Assembly: GCA_006386115.1 (NCBI GenBank)
Contig: VFIW01000012.1
Coordinates: 893,128-957,127, forward strand
DNA from: Globisporangium splendens
Taxonomy: Eukaryota > Oomycota > Peronosporomycetes > Pythiales > Pythiaceae
Direction of reading: 5' to 3'
DNA length: 64,000 nucleotides
The translations under genes were made by a program, and so were the position numbers. Numbering within the stretch: the first letter of the stretch is position 1; every line of letters begins with the position of its first letter. The notes under the pieces are model-generated. The model was not told the origin of the DNA and ran no database searches. It saw only the letters and a program-made list of their open reading frames with translations. This document shows positions 1 through 11,136 of the stretch, piece after piece.

Positions 1-2541
1 GAGTGTGGGTGCCTGTTGAAGAGCAAGCTTGAGAGCACGAAAGGCTTGTTCTTCATTATTCCCCCATTTCCACATTACGTCTTGCTTCGTCAATTCCCGC
101 AGAGGACTTGCAATTTTCGCGAAATCGCAAATGAATCGCCGGTAGTATCCAGCTAAACCCAAAAAACTCAACAGTGTTTTTCGAGAATTGGGTGTTGGAT
201 ACTTTGATATTGCTTCAGTCTTCCTTGTGTCAACGCTTAGACCTTGATAGCAGACAGTGTGGCCGAGAAATGCAACGCTTGGTTGACCAAATGAACACTT
301 GGATATTTGAGCAAAAAGTTTCTCCTTGCGCAAAACTTCACAGACCGCTCGTACATGTAATACATGATCTTCCATTGTCTTTGAAAAGATGCAAATGTCG
401 TCGAGATACACAACGACAAAGTCGAACTTGTCGAATAGTGTTCGCATTAATCTTGACCACACCCCAGGCATTCCGGCAAGTCCCATTGGCGCGACGCACC
501 ACTGATAGGTCTCTTTTTGAGTGCGAAAGGCAGTGTATGGACGACTCTTAGACTCGACAACCGTCTGATGGTACCCTTGTGCTAGGTCAAGCAACGTGTA
601 TACCTTGCAGCCCACCATTTGGTCGAAAAGTTCTTCAATCAACGGCAATGGAATTTTCGCCACCACTGTCGAACTGTTCACATAGCGATAATCGATTACC
701 CATCGAATAGGGATCTTCGAGTTTCCACTGCGCAGCCACTCTGCGCGACGTGGAAATGACCCTGTCACTGGATCTTTCTTCAGAATTCCAAAAATGTTCG
801 AAACCCATGGAGAGTTTGAGACTTCGATCCAGCCTTTCCGCAAGTTTTCTTCAACAAATTGCTGCAAGGCTTCTTGTTCCACTCTTGAGAGACGAAATGG
901 CGCCCTGGCGCTCGGTACCGCATTTGGTTTCATTTGCAATTCAAAATTCACAGAGCGAGACGGTGGTAAACCGTCTGGAAGTTTGTCTGGGAAAATATCC
1001 GCAAATTCCTCAAGAAGGACAGGCTTCAAGATATCTGGAATTGTTGATTTGTCCACATTCACAGAACTCATTTTCATGCGATAGATTTCGGCAAATGCGC
1101 CTGAGTTCATTCGACGAGAGAACGTTGACCCATCAATGTAATCCAAACAAGTTTGGTCTGGGAATGCCAATGTATGGGAACGCCAATCAATTCTCGGGTT
1201 GTAGCGCGAAAACCACGGCTTGCCAAATATCACGTCATGGCCATCGGGTAAGTTCCACTCCACGAATTTCATTGCGGGAAATGTTGTCTCACGCAACTTC
1301 ACTGTTGCTTCGACTTCCTTCACGGTTTTAAATGGTGTCACAGTCCCATCAAAACGTTGAGCTTGGATCCGGCGTGAACACAACACTTTACTCGCAATTC
1401 CTGGCTTAATGAGGTTCGAAGTAGCTCCAGTGTCGAGCAGAATCTTCACAACCTTTTTGTCGATCACGGCTTCAACAATAAACAACCGATCAGGTTGCTT
1501 CAAATCCGAATTATGTACTTCCACAGCCGGCCAAAAATTCTCTTTTTGCGATTCTTCCGAGTCTTCCTGAAGTTCAACCGCATTTACAGTTACTCGGTCT
1601 AACACCATCCCTTCGTCTTCGTCAATTTCCTCACCGAGAACCATGTTTATATTCGGCCTTTCTTGATATCTTTCTGGCTGATTATACGGAGGAGGGTGTC
1701 TTCTTGCAACCTGAGAAATGCGCGTATCACGTCGACATTGTGAGGAGCGGTGACCAGCTTTCCCGCACTTGAAGCACAAGTTTTGGCGTCGGCATTGTTC
1801 TCGTGATGGCAGCTGAACATTATCGATCTCCATAGGCACTGGCCCGTCGTACGGTCGTTGCTGACGATTGTTGAAGGAGCGATAGCGTGGTTGGGTCGGC
1901 CCCTGATGTCTTGAAATTTCCGAAGGATAGCGCTGGTGTGATCTCTCGTAATCCAATGCTACTGTGATTGCTTCGGTTAGCGTCTTGCATCGACGATACA
2001 AGACTTCTTCTTTCGTTCTTGTAGTCAGACCACGCAGGAAACACATCACTTTGTCTAGCTCGCTCATGTCCCGCACTTGAGTCATTAATTCTCGGTGTCT
2101 GCTGACATACTCCATGATATCACGGCACTGTCTCTGCTTTAACTCGTTCAGTTGATCTCGTAGTCGCTCTTACAAGTCCGCGGGCACGAATTCTTCCTCA
2201 AGCTTCTCAAAAAACTCATCAATCTTCTTAATTTCGCTCTTCATGACGATGAACCATTGAGCAGCTCCTTGCCTCAAGGTTCCGCCCAACACGGCCAGAA
2301 TCCGCTGCGTCAGCGTTTCACTCTTCCAATCAATTCCTCTTGCGAAGAAGTACTGCTCCACTTGCTCCTTGTACAATTGAAAAGACTCGTTCATTGTACC
2401 TCCATAAACCGGTAGTTTTACACCCTCTAACTTGATCTCGGCCAGGTCTCGGGACTGCTTCATTGCTTCCATCAGCTTTGTCTGCTGGTCCATAAGGTGC
2501 AACATGCTCTGAAGCAGCTGCGCACTTGACGGCTCTCCCAT
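1..2541 (-). pseudogene. Gag-Pol polyprotein of Ty3/gypsy element, one in-frame stop, partial
   Basis: One frame stays open from the ATG at 2541 to the window edge except for a TAA at 2170-2172. Gag occupies roughly 2541-1800. A CCHC zinc knuckle (CFKCGKAGHRSSQC) lies near 1740-1800. The retropepsin signature LLDTGAT lies near 1420-1440. Reverse transcriptase shows the VVYLDD catalytic motif near 390-420 and the FLGLAGYYRRFI motif typical of gypsy RT near 140-170. Gag and Pol share one frame, so no frameshift would be needed. The single nonsense codon sits in Gag and separates the first ~123 residues from everything downstream. The copy is otherwise well preserved, suggesting fairly recent insertion. 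Confidence 0.85.
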
Positions 2542-2627
2542 TTTATAGTTTCGGACGGTACTAACTTTGAGAGGCAATCAACTTAAAGAATCGTATTTAA
2601 CGCAGTTACCACAGTTCTCGGCTGATC

Positions 2628-3029
2628 TTACTGGTGCACTTTCGACGGGGTGTAGCGTTTTACGATAATCGGGGTCGACTTGGTACCAGCTGGAGTTGAA
2701 TCCGCACTCACGGCTTCTCTTGATGGCGCTGGAGGCTTGGCTTTCACTTCGAGGCGTCTGAGGATGCGACTGAAACGAATGTCGATGTTGTCCTCGATGC
2801 GGACAAGGTCTTGCGACGCTTGGTACAATAACTGACCGAGGTTACGCTTTTCAATTGGTCGTACCGACGACTGAAGATGCTTGTCGAGCACCACAGCGAT
2901 CCGTTGCGCTTTCTTGATGGTATTGAACAGGTCTTGCCTTGCTTTGTCGGCCTCCTCTGGCTTGCTCACGGCGACGGTGCGTAAGGAGCCACGCAGAGTT
3001 GGAGTTGGCTGAGTCTTCTTTCTTGGCAT
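2628..3029 (-). CDS. Accessory ORF upstream of gag (retroelement ORF1)
   Basis: A 133-residue ORF with a true ATG starts with a basic stretch (MPRKKTQPTP), continues as a charged, probably helical segment, and ends in a Pro/Ser-rich tail. It lies directly upstream of gag (87 bp from its last base to the gag ATG at 2541) in a different frame and on the same strand. It matches no domain I recognise. Position and orientation suggest it belongs to the retroelement, either as an extra ORF or as a displaced N-terminal part of Gag. A chance ORF in the leader is possible. Confidence 0.45.
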   Translation of the reverse strand: MPRKKTQPTPTLRGSLRTVAVSKPEEADKARQDLFNTIKKAQRIAVVLDKHLQSSVRPIEKRNLGQLLYQASQDLVRIEDNIDIRFSRILRRLEVKAKPPAPSREAVSADSTPAGTKSTPIIVKRYTPSKVHQ

Positions 3030-3591
3030 TCAGGATAAGCTGGCAATGTCCTTTCAATCTTGTAACAGATTTATTCCTGCACGTAACGAATAACGTATCG
3101 TTAGATACAACGTCACGATAACAGAAACTGTTACAAAAGAAAGGAACTTATAGCCTGAGTTCACGCTGGCAGCTCACCGAAAGTTCAGTGAGACTATGCC
3201 AGTCCGCTACACTCGTCGACGCTCAGCGGTTCACAAATCACAACTTGGTACTCACGCTTCTTCCCCCGAACAAGTGCTACCAAATGTGACGTTTCGGGGC
3301 TTCGATGGTGGTTCTTCTGTAGAGGTTCGGACGGTTGTTGGATAGAGACACTTGTGGGGAAGACGGTAGGTTGAATTATAAATGGTTTATCGACATGTGA
3401 ATTCCTACGATATGCATGTGCTCTCATGGAGCCCCTCTTGTTTCTCTTTGTGTCCTACGGCCTACGTCTTTCCCTGTTTCTTCTCTTTTCTCTTCTTCTC
3501 TTCTTTTTAGCTTGATATTCATATATGCACTCTTTTTATATTCTTTTTACTATTGCTTGAATGCAAGTGTGCTTCCATGTATCCAGGAATA

Positions 3592-3674
3592 TCTGAGAAC
3601 ATGGAAGTTGTGCCCAGCACCCGTATCCTGTGTTCCCAGATACGTCTGAGAACATGGAAGCTGTGTCCAGCACC
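3592..3674. repeat. Two-copy direct repeat (30-bp core, 53-bp period)
   Basis: A 30-bp core beginning TCTGAGAACATGGAAG occurs at 3592-3621 and 3645-3674 with two mismatches. The flanks (CCAGGAATA and CCCAGATACG) are also similar, giving a period of 53 bp. The repeat lies in a T-rich, gene-free stretch between the retroelement and the S74-like fragment. Confidence 0.7.
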
Positions 3675-4051
3675 TGCTTCTATTTCTGGAAGCATGGGTG
3701 CAAGACAGTTGCGAAGGTGCGCTGGCATGCAGTCATTGGTTGGAAGGCATGCCAGCCACCTCAGCTCACGACACGCAGAGTGTGGAGAGCGTGCTGCCGC
3801 AAGTGATCTCAGAAGACGCGCAAGGGTTCAAGTATGTCGCGTACGCGCGCATGGTTCCCGTTGTCGTCGAGGCGTTCAAGGAGGTACATCAGGAAGTGCG
3901 CACCTGCCAGGACGAAATGGCGAGTATTCGATCAGAGCTGCACGAGATGCGGCAATTGCTGCTTTCACAGCAGCAGCAGATCGACAAATTGCTGCGGGAC
4001 CAGGAACGATCAGAATCTCTCGACAAAGAGGAAAAGAAAAGCGTTAGGTAG
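3650..4051 (+). pseudogene. Orphan C-terminal part of an S74 (chaperone-of-endosialidase) domain protein
   Basis: The frame is open from 3650 after a TGA. Recognisable homology begins near 3780 (SVESVLPQVISEDAQGFKYV), followed by YARMVPVVVEAFKEVHQEV and then a Gln/Glu-rich coiled coil to the stop at 4051. This resembles the end of the intramolecular chaperone/S74 domain found in phage tailspikes and in MYRF-type proteins ('AQEV-LPE-V--D--G-K-V-Y--LVPVLVEAVKEL'). The catalytic Ser/Lys part and everything upstream are missing. There is a possible acceptor (CGCAG) at the start of the homology, so it could be a last exon, but no upstream exon is visible before the retroelement. A truncated gene is more likely. 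Confidence 0.55.
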
Positions 4052-4118
4052 GTAGGCTGCGATTGTGAAAGCTCAAGTTTTTTGTACTGGTGTTGCCAAC
4101 TAGCTCCACACATACGCG

Positions 4119-4601
4119 CTACAGAACCGCCTCCCGCCTCAACCGAGTTGACGCAGTTGTTGGCAATGCCAATACAATTTGGCATCTCTCTTTGTGGGAT
4201 ATTTGCCCTGCCATACTCCAACCTGTGCTCGTCGTTTGTTCAATGCGCGTGCATGCTCCGTCCAAGAGCCACCGCCATGCCGTTGCCAATGGGTACCGTT
4301 CCATTGTGCGAGCAGCAGCAACATGGATCTTCCGCGAGAGCGCACGCACGGCAACGCGATTCTCGTGCATGTAAGCGAGTATTGCAAAGCAGACGACGAG
4401 AGTCGCGCAGTAGAAGTTCCCCGCTATTTCGCGCGTCAGTAGGATCATCTGGACCAGGAGCAGCAACCCGCGGAAAAACACTTCGATCTCCCATTCGCGG
4501 TACACATACGCCAACGTGCATATCGCAAAGTAGGCTAGGAAGCTCATCGTATGGAAGTTCCCCAGTCTACCTTGTGCCAGCTGGTTCAGGTCGTCGTCCA
4601 T
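4119..4601 (-). CDS. Small predicted integral membrane protein
   Basis: The ATG at 4601 gives 160 residues. An open frame continues upstream but that extension is low-complexity, so I chose the internal ATG. After a short acidic N-terminus (MDDDLNQLAQGRLG) come three hydrophobic segments (around FLAYFAICTLAYV, FFRGLLLLVQMILL and FYCATLVVCFAILAYM) separated by charged turns, then a basic soluble tail. I do not recognise the family. The tail may include unspliced intron sequence. The regular spacing of hydrophobic segments and the charged loops make this more credible than the overlapping frames on the other strand. Confidence 0.5.
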   Translation of the reverse strand: MDDDLNQLAQGRLGNFHTMSFLAYFAICTLAYVYREWEIEVFFRGLLLLVQMILLTREIAGNFYCATLVVCFAILAYMHENRVAVRALSRKIHVAAARTMERYPLATAWRWLLDGACTRIEQTTSTGWSMAGQISHKERCQIVLALPTTASTRLRREAVL

Positions 4602-5571
4602 CTTGGAAGTGTATCGCGTGTGTGTGTGCGAATGGAGGGATGCGAAAGGAGCAAGGCGACCGGCGAATGTGCGTCTGTGTCCATCAGTCCACTGGGAAAG
4701 AGAATAAGCGTGACCCAAGGGTCCAAGACGAATGATGGCGAGCGAACGACAACGAAGCTCTATTGGCTTCGTGGCACTTGCAGAACAAATCTCATCCACA
4801 CCGCCAAACGAACCAGCAGCAACCAACGAACGCATAGAACCCCATGCGTCTTACTGCCACATTGAGCAAGTCCCCAAATTGGAGACGTGCACCAAATGGC
4901 TACATTTTGACATCGTACTTATTTAAGAGTATACTGTACACGTGTCAGCAAACACTATACAATCTAATACATAGAATGATACAAGGTATTCGTTTTGGAA
5001 GGTCGAACGCCATATTCGGGCTATTTTGGACGCATTCAAAGCGTGGGTGTGGGGCTCAGCATGCACCATCAGCGCGCATTATTCAGAGACAGTATATGGA
5101 GCGAGAGGCATCACGCGAGTGGAGGTGATGGCGTTCGACCATTCGCTCACATCCAGAGCCGCACAGGCACATTCCGTCAGCCAGTTGCGCAAAGTCCGAT
5201 TTCCCCAGACAGCAGAGCATGATGACGTGGCCAGTGCCGTGCATTCTCTCCAGTGCAACACCATGCGGCAAAACTGCACAAAACCATATCCCTTCCAACA
5301 GGATAACACTCCATTCCATTGACACCGTTGGTAAAACTTATAATGTAATGTACCTGTAGAATTGAATATAGTTAGTGCGGCTCGATTGCCCTCTCTCACC
5401 TCACACAGACCATCTTTGTCGAGGATTGCGAGTATTCTCGGGCACCAGTTTCGCGTCCGCAACGGCTCCAGACGAAGCTGCGCGCGAGCCTCCTGCTGCT
5501 GCTTCCTCTCCACCTCCCGCTCTCTCACTCTCGCTTCGTGCGTCTGTGCGTGTGCTGACTGCCTGTCCCCC
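4602..5571. other. Intergenic region upstream of SEL1L-like gene
   Basis: No gene is recognisable in this 970-bp stretch. It separates the divergent membrane-protein gene and the SEL1L-like gene, so both promoters should lie here. ORFs in several frames are low-complexity (Arg/Ser-rich) and mutually overlapping. Confidence 0.5.
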
Positions 5572-7831
5572 ATGTGGCGCTTGCTTTCCTCCGTCGTCGC
5601 ACTCGTCGTCGCGGCGCGTGCGAATGCGGCTCTGAATGAACAACCGCAAGGTAAATGCGACGCTTTTCTCTACGTGCAAGTGTATGATCGGCGTGTTGAC
5701 CTGAACGTGTGTGTGTGTAGCAGTCGCATTCGGTTTGGACGCGGAGCTGGCGCGCGTTCAGTCGGACCACGACGCCGTGCAGCAATTGGCCGACGTCGTG
5801 CGTGCTTCCTCGTCTTCCTCCTCGATCTCAACGAAGGACGCGCTCGTGCAGCTCGGGAATATCTATTTCTACGGCAACAGCTCGCTCGACGTGTCTGTGA
5901 ACGGCACGCTCGCGATGAAGTTCTTCTCGGCGGCTGCGACGCAGTTTGGCGATGCGCACGCGCAGTTCCACGTCGGCGTCGCACACAGCTACGGCTTCTG
6001 GGGCTTCGAAAAGGACAATGCCGCGGCCATGCTGCAGTATTATTTCGCGTCACTGGGCGAGCACACGGGCGCTACCTTGGCCTTGGGCTTTAAGCATTTG
6101 ACGGGCGTCGGCGCGCCAAAGAGCTGTGAAAGCGCCGTGCGGTACTACGAAGTGGCCGCGAACAAGGCCGTGATGCTGCGTGAGGCGAATGCGAGCAAGC
6201 CGGCGATCTACGACCTCCCGCACCGCCGCCTCAAGACCGTTTCGGAGACGCAGCACAAGAAGAACATCCCGAGCGACGCTGCGATCGTGGACTACTACCA
6301 GTTTTCAGCGGACAAGGGTGACCCGGAGGCTACAATGAACCTTGCGACGCTGTTCTACTACGGCGCACGCGGCCTCGAGCAGGATCTCGTCAAGGCTGCT
6401 GCGCTTTTCCAGAAGGCGTATGAATTGGGTGCGAGTGGCGGTGCGTATCAGTTGGGCCACATCTATAGCCACGGCATCGGCGTCAAGCAGGACAACGACA
6501 CCGCGTTCCGGTACCTCCAGGAGGCCTCGAACGAGGGCAACACGCAGGCGCAGAACGAGTTGGCGTACATGTACTTGCAGGGCAAAGGCACGCCTCGCGA
6601 CCCGAAGCGCGCGACGACGCTGTTCCAGAACGCCGCCAAGCAGGGCAGCATGGAGGCATTCTACAACCTCGGTGTACTGCACATGAAAGGAAACATCCCA
6701 GGGTCGGCGTCGAAAGATCCCGAGTACGAAGTCGCACACGGGTACTTCCAGGTTGCGGCGCACCAGGGCCACACGATCTCGAGCCACAAGCTGGGTCACA
6801 TGAGTCTGCACGGCATTGGGACGACCCGGTCGTGCCGCAACGCCGTCGATTCCTTCAAACTGGTCGCCGAGCGCGGCGAATGGGACCGCATGCTGCTGAA
6901 AGGGTTTAAAGACTTCAAGAACCAGGACTACGAAGCCGCTTTCTTGAAGTACGCCGTGATGGCGCAGCAAGGCTACGAGGTCGCACAGCACAACGCCGCG
7001 TATCTGCTGGATTATGGTTTCTTAACGCCGCTGTTCCCTGCCGTGGCGATGCCGACAACGACGGTGTTGACGGACTCGGAGACTTCGGTCGCCGCGATGA
7101 TGCTCTACAAGCTCGCGGCGCTCCAGGGCAACGTGGACGCGAACCTCAAGATCGGCGACTTTTATTATTATGGCAAGGGAGGCCATGCAGTGGACTTTAC
7201 GCGCGCGAGTGCACACTACTCGCTCGCGAGCAAGCGCGCCAACGCGCAGGCGATGTTCAACCTCGGCTTGATGTACGAGCACGGCATCGGCGTGGACCAG
7301 GACTTCTATTTAGCGAAGCGATACTTCGACAAGGCCAAGGATGCGCACAGTGATGCGCACGTACCTGTGACGCTCGCACTCTGGAAACTCAGCTTGCACA
7401 CGACGCTCACGAAATGGAAGACGAAGTGGGACATCCTCGTGGGTAACATCGAGGCACCCCCACCGCTCGCGCCTCCTCCACCACCTGCTCGCCCAGCTAG
7501 CAGCAGCAGTACGGCTGCGTCACAGGGTGCGACGGACGCTGACGCCACGAAGAGCTACGTTGAGGCGCTGCTGGAATCGTGGTGGCCAAGCATCGTGTCG
7601 GGTGCCGATTCGTCAGCAGCAGCAACGACGACATCCTCCGCTGCAGCCAACAGCCTGGACGCAATTTTGGACAATCTGATGGAGCTCTTGCAGTCGGACG
7701 ACTTCCTCATCCTCGTGCTCATGGTCGTGCTCGGCGTCGTGCTCTACATTCGATCCGAGCGACAGTACCTGGGTGACCCGATGCCACAGCCAGTGCAGCA
7801 ACAGCAACAACAGCAGCAAGTACCTCAATAA
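5572..7831 (+). CDS. SEL1L/Hrd3-like ER-associated degradation protein
   Basis: Two exons, 5572-5650 and 5721-7831 (GTAAAT...GTGTAG intron, phase 1), encode about 729 residues. Exon 1 encodes the signal peptide (MWRLLSSVVALVVAARANA). The body is a long run of Sel1-type repeats with the characteristic A--LG--Y--G-GV--D---A--Y---A pattern. The last (MFNLGLMYEHGIGVDQDFYLAKRYFDKA) closely resembles the C-terminal repeat of SEL1L/Hrd3. A single transmembrane helix near residues 685-700 (FLILVLMVVLGVVLYI) is followed by a short Gln-rich cytosolic tail. The family partners the Hrd1 ubiquitin ligase in the ER membrane and delivers misfolded luminal proteins for retrotranslocation. The topology (luminal repeats, one C-terminal anchor) fits. 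Confidence 0.9.
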
Positions 7832-8257
7832 AGTAGCACAACACTGCATGCCTTTCGGTTCGTTACTTAAAAAGCCAGCAAGAATATACACACAACTTGG
7901 GACAAAGAACGCAGCAAACAAATATGAACATGGCAATGCACTGGTATATTTGCATTTGTTATGCAGTGCAGGACAAATGAGGAGCGTCGCGAAGGTCGAC
8001 TTCGCATTGTGCGGATGTTGGGGTGCCTGATTTCACGCAACTGCATTTTAACATGGATGGTAAGTGCCTGGGCTGTCAGACCTCCGTAGTTCTGGCATTT
8101 CGCCACTCACTTCATTCAGGAAACTCGAATTTGCAATTATCTGAACCCACACGTGGAAGAGGTAGTGGAGTGCACACGATTCTTTTCTTTTTATCAAATC
8201 GAACTTCAATACGGTGGTGAGTCAAAATGAAAAAAGTATGTGTGCAATCGGCCATCA
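7832..8257. other. Convergent intergenic region before the tandem array
   Basis: This 426-bp stretch lies between the stop of the SEL1L-like gene and the left boundary of the 3,939-bp repeat array. No gene or repeat is recognised. It must contain the 3' processing signals of the SEL1L-like gene. Confidence 0.5.
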
Positions 8258-8352
8258 TCATTCGTCCAGCATATCGCATCCGGCATGCTCCTTAGCTGCC
8301 GACCAGATCCAAGTCGAGTGTTGCTAACTGCAGTCAGCCAGTCGCCGTGCGC

Positions 8353-9270
8353 TTACCCCTCGACTGGGAACATTGGACGTCCGCTCACCGTCTTGGTTAC
8401 CTCCTTTTCAGCAACATCCCAGTGCTCGACAAGCTTCCCATCCTTCACACGGAAGATGTCGACGATGATCATGACGTCGAGACCTGGGATGCCAGTATAG
8501 CGACCGTGAGTCCACACCAAGTCTCGTTCCGCGACTTGTGCACCGAGCTCGTACTTGCTGCCGCTGGAGAACGTTTTGATGAAGGCCTTCAACTCCTCGC
8601 GACCATCTCCGACGTGCGGGTTGTGCTGCAAGTACTCCGCACCGATGTACGCGTCAACGGCGCTCGCGTCGCGCTTGTTGAAGAAAGCGTCCAGCGCCTT
8701 CGCCGCAAGGGCCTTGTTGGCGTCCAGTTCCTCCTTCGACTCACATGGAGTGGCACTTGCATCTCCACATCCCTTGGGGACTGGGGGCATAGAAGTCGAC
8801 GATTCGATGATTGGGAACATCGGTCGTCCACTGACAGTCTTGGCAGCAGGCACTTCCTCCTGAATAACGTCCCAGTGCTCAACGATCATGCCATCCTTCA
8901 CACGGAAGACATCGACGGCGATCGAGGTGTTGAGACCTGGGATGCCAGAGTAGCGGGCGTGGGTCCACACCAAGTCACCGTCGGCCGCTTGCGTTCCAAG
9001 CTCAAACTTGCTGTCGCTCGGGAACAAAGCCATGAACGACTTGAGCGCATCTCGCCCGTCTGCGACGGCTGGGTTGTGCTGCAAGTAGGTGGTGCTGATG
9101 TACTTGTCGACGGCGCTGACGTCGCGTTTGTTGAAAATCGTGTCCAGCGCGTTGGCAGCAAGAGCTTTGTTGGCTTCGAGGGTGGGATCGACGGAGCATC
9201 GCGCCGCTTCCATGGACGCGAGACTGGCGGTGGTGAGCAGGGCAGCGGCGCACAACGTGAGAGTGTTCAT
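8353..9270 (-). CDS. Secreted tandem SnoaL-like (NTF2-fold) protein, copy 1
   Basis: The ATG at 9270 gives 305 residues; the longer frame to 9327 begins with GTG and is not preferred. A signal peptide (MNTLTLCAAALLTTASLA) is followed by two homologous SnoaL-like domains, about residues 30-145 and 170-300. Each begins with an E-x-NKALAA-ALD--FNKRD motif, contains YLQHNP and D-VWTH-RY-GIPGL, and ends D-FRVKDG--VEHWDV then TVSGRPMFP. SnoaL-like proteins share an NTF2 cone fold used for polyketide cyclisation, but also by many uncharacterised enzymes, so the substrate is unknown. Two Cys pairs between the domains may form disulphides. It is divergent from the MIF-like gene, with about 1.4 kb between the starts. 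Confidence 0.9.
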   Translation of the reverse strand: MNTLTLCAAALLTTASLASMEAARCSVDPTLEANKALAANALDTIFNKRDVSAVDKYISTTYLQHNPAVADGRDALKSFMALFPSDSKFELGTQAADGDLVWTHARYSGIPGLNTSIAVDVFRVKDGMIVEHWDVIQEEVPAAKTVSGRPMFPIIESSTSMPPVPKGCGDASATPCESKEELDANKALAAKALDAFFNKRDASAVDAYIGAEYLQHNPHVGDGREELKAFIKTFSSGSKYELGAQVAERDLVWTHGRYTGIPGLDVMIIVDIFRVKDGKLVEHWDVAEKEVTKTVSGRPMFPVEG

Positions 9271-10674
9271 CTTGGCTTTGGGTAACCGAGTGCGGATGAC
9301 TGGCAGTGGTGGTGATGGTGTTGACACTGGAGATCAAATTATGGAATGGAAGAAGACGTGGGTGGTCTTGGGAGATCCGAGTGCGTGCGATGGAGCACGG
9401 GTGCTGCGGTGAGGCATCTTGGGTAATCTGCTGCAGGAGGCGAACAAACGTGCACTGCGACTGTGCTAGGTTGCAGCTGTAGACCATGATGCACTTAACA
9501 CATCGCAGTTTCTTTCTTTCTTCACACTCTCTTCTTTGTTCGCACTGTCAATCCTACCATTAGGTCCGCTGTTGCGAGTCGTGTGTGACCCAGTGTCGCG
9601 CCGTCGCCGTCCCCGGCTCAAAAGAATGTGGAATGTGCAATGGTAGGTCGTAGTCGGAGTTGATGCGGTTGACGCAATCTGCTTGTGCAGTGGGGGAGGT
9701 TGTGTGCATCTTGATTGGCTCGTGGAGGACCCTCTTTTGTCGACCATATATGTAGCCATTCGCTTGTCTTTTGGATGATCACTGGGGGGATTGGGCGACG
9801 AGCAATCAAGTGGCGGGTCGTCGACTCACGTCATCTAGTGCACATCCCAAGTGGACAATCCTGGTCTTCCTCTTGAGGGAGGCGTGCACATCGCACGCGC
9901 TGTGCAGAGGTACAACGATTATACACACGAGTGTAATCATTCGCGGTCGGATCATGGTCGCGTGGATCACTCGGTTGAACGATTCGTATCGGATGCCTGT
10001 CAGCGATATCTATCTTGGCGGCTCAGGTCGACTCAACCACGCACATCTTGTAATTCGTACAGTAATACAAACTCAAGCGATGACCGCCTGAAACCAGAGA
10101 CGAGAAGGAAATCTCTCTGAGTGCGTCGAAGTCGTTTTAAGCCAGTTGGTGCCTCAGTATTGACAAAGAGACATTCCACTGCATTTATGTCGGGGCAATG
10201 CTCGTGGTACGCTCGACGATGTTGAGACCACGTGTCGGTGGAGATAGATGCTGTGGGTTGGCTGGTGGAAACGGGCAGCTCTCGGTGTATTGCTTGGTCG
10301 GGAGACTAAAAAGGAGGGGCTACAGTAATCAAAATCGTCAAAAGAAAGTAGGAGCATCCAATCAAACGCACCGACGGCGCCAGCTCACCTCAGTGTGCAT
10401 GTGATGTGTAAACTCACGCTGCTAGTTGACGGAATCAGCGACAGAACTCACCATTTGGCACCGGTTGTGTGTCCTTGACTCACTCGCACGAACTTCAACG
10501 CACGAGACAGTTGGGATGCCGCTGCTGGTGTGAGTTACCTACAGTGCACGTAATGGTGAATTGAGGAAAGCCGTACTTTGTCTGACGAGAAGGCCAACAG
10601 CAGAAAGGAGGGACGGTCATTTCCAGATTGGGCAGCTCCAGCCCGAGCGCACATTCCACCAAGCAACAACAAAA

Positions 10675-11136
10675 ATGCCGTCCGTCCACGTCTTCAGTAA
10701 CGTGTCCAAGGCCAGCGTCGCTACTGCGAGTGCGCTCCGTGCGCTATCTAAGAGCTTGTCCGTCGCGCTCGACAGCCCTGAACCCAGTGTGCTGGTGCAG
10801 CTCTCACTCGACCAGCCGATGCTCTTCGCTGGCTCGGATGCGGTACAGTGTTTCCGCTTATGGTGTTCGTGTTGCTGTGATGATAAGCTAGACTCAGTGA
10901 TTCCGTGCTCTTGTGTGGGTGATGCTTCTTCTGTTGTGTAGCCATGTGCGTTCATCCACATCCGCAGTATCGGCAAGATCGACACGGAACGCAACCCAAA
11001 GACTGCGCAGGCTCTGACAGCGACTGTGACCGATGTGTTGGGAGTACCTGCCGAGCGTGTGTTCATGAACTTGGACGAGGTCGCCGCGTCCAACTGGGGG
11101 GCGAAGGGCACTACGGTGAACAATCTCAAGAAGTGA
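10675..11136 (+). CDS. MIF-like tautomerase, copy 1
   Basis: Two exons, 10675-10842 and 10942-11136 (99-bp GT-AG intron, phase 0), give 120 residues, the usual size for macrophage migration inhibitory factor/D-dopachrome tautomerase proteins. The protein starts Met-Pro; after Met removal Pro is the catalytic N-terminal base of this superfamily. Conserved features follow in order: FSNV at residues 7-10, the Q-SLDQPMLFAGSD strand-turn, then CAFIHIRSIGKI (the SIGKI motif near residue 65) and a C-terminal E-VFMNLDEV--SNWG segment. There is no signal peptide, as is usual for MIF. MIF-family proteins are keto-enol tautomerases and in some parasites act on hosts. No such role can be inferred here. 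Confidence 0.88.

Larger units (their letters stand above)
1..3136 (-). mobile_element. Ty3/gypsy LTR retrotransposon, 5' portion, runs off left edge
   Basis: The minus strand carries, in order, an accessory ORF, Gag with a CCHC knuckle, an aspartic protease and the start of reverse transcriptase, which is the gag-PR-RT order of Ty3/gypsy elements. The left window edge cuts the element just after the RT catalytic region, so RNase H, integrase and the 3' LTR are not visible. The right limit is uncertain. A 9-bp inverted pair (TTGTAACAG at 3060-3068, CTGTTACAA at 3128-3136) lies just upstream of the first ORF and could mark LTR ends, but 77 bp is short for an LTR and no second copy is present for comparison. 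Confidence 0.85.

Noticed and set aside
3060..3136. A complete 77-bp LTR bounded by TGTAACA/TGTTACA
   Set aside because: Too short for a gypsy LTR and no second copy is in the window; kept only as a possible boundary signal.
8347..9285. 312-residue plus-strand ORF, present three times
   Set aside because: Exact antisense of the SnoaL-like gene; its repetition only reflects the tandem array.
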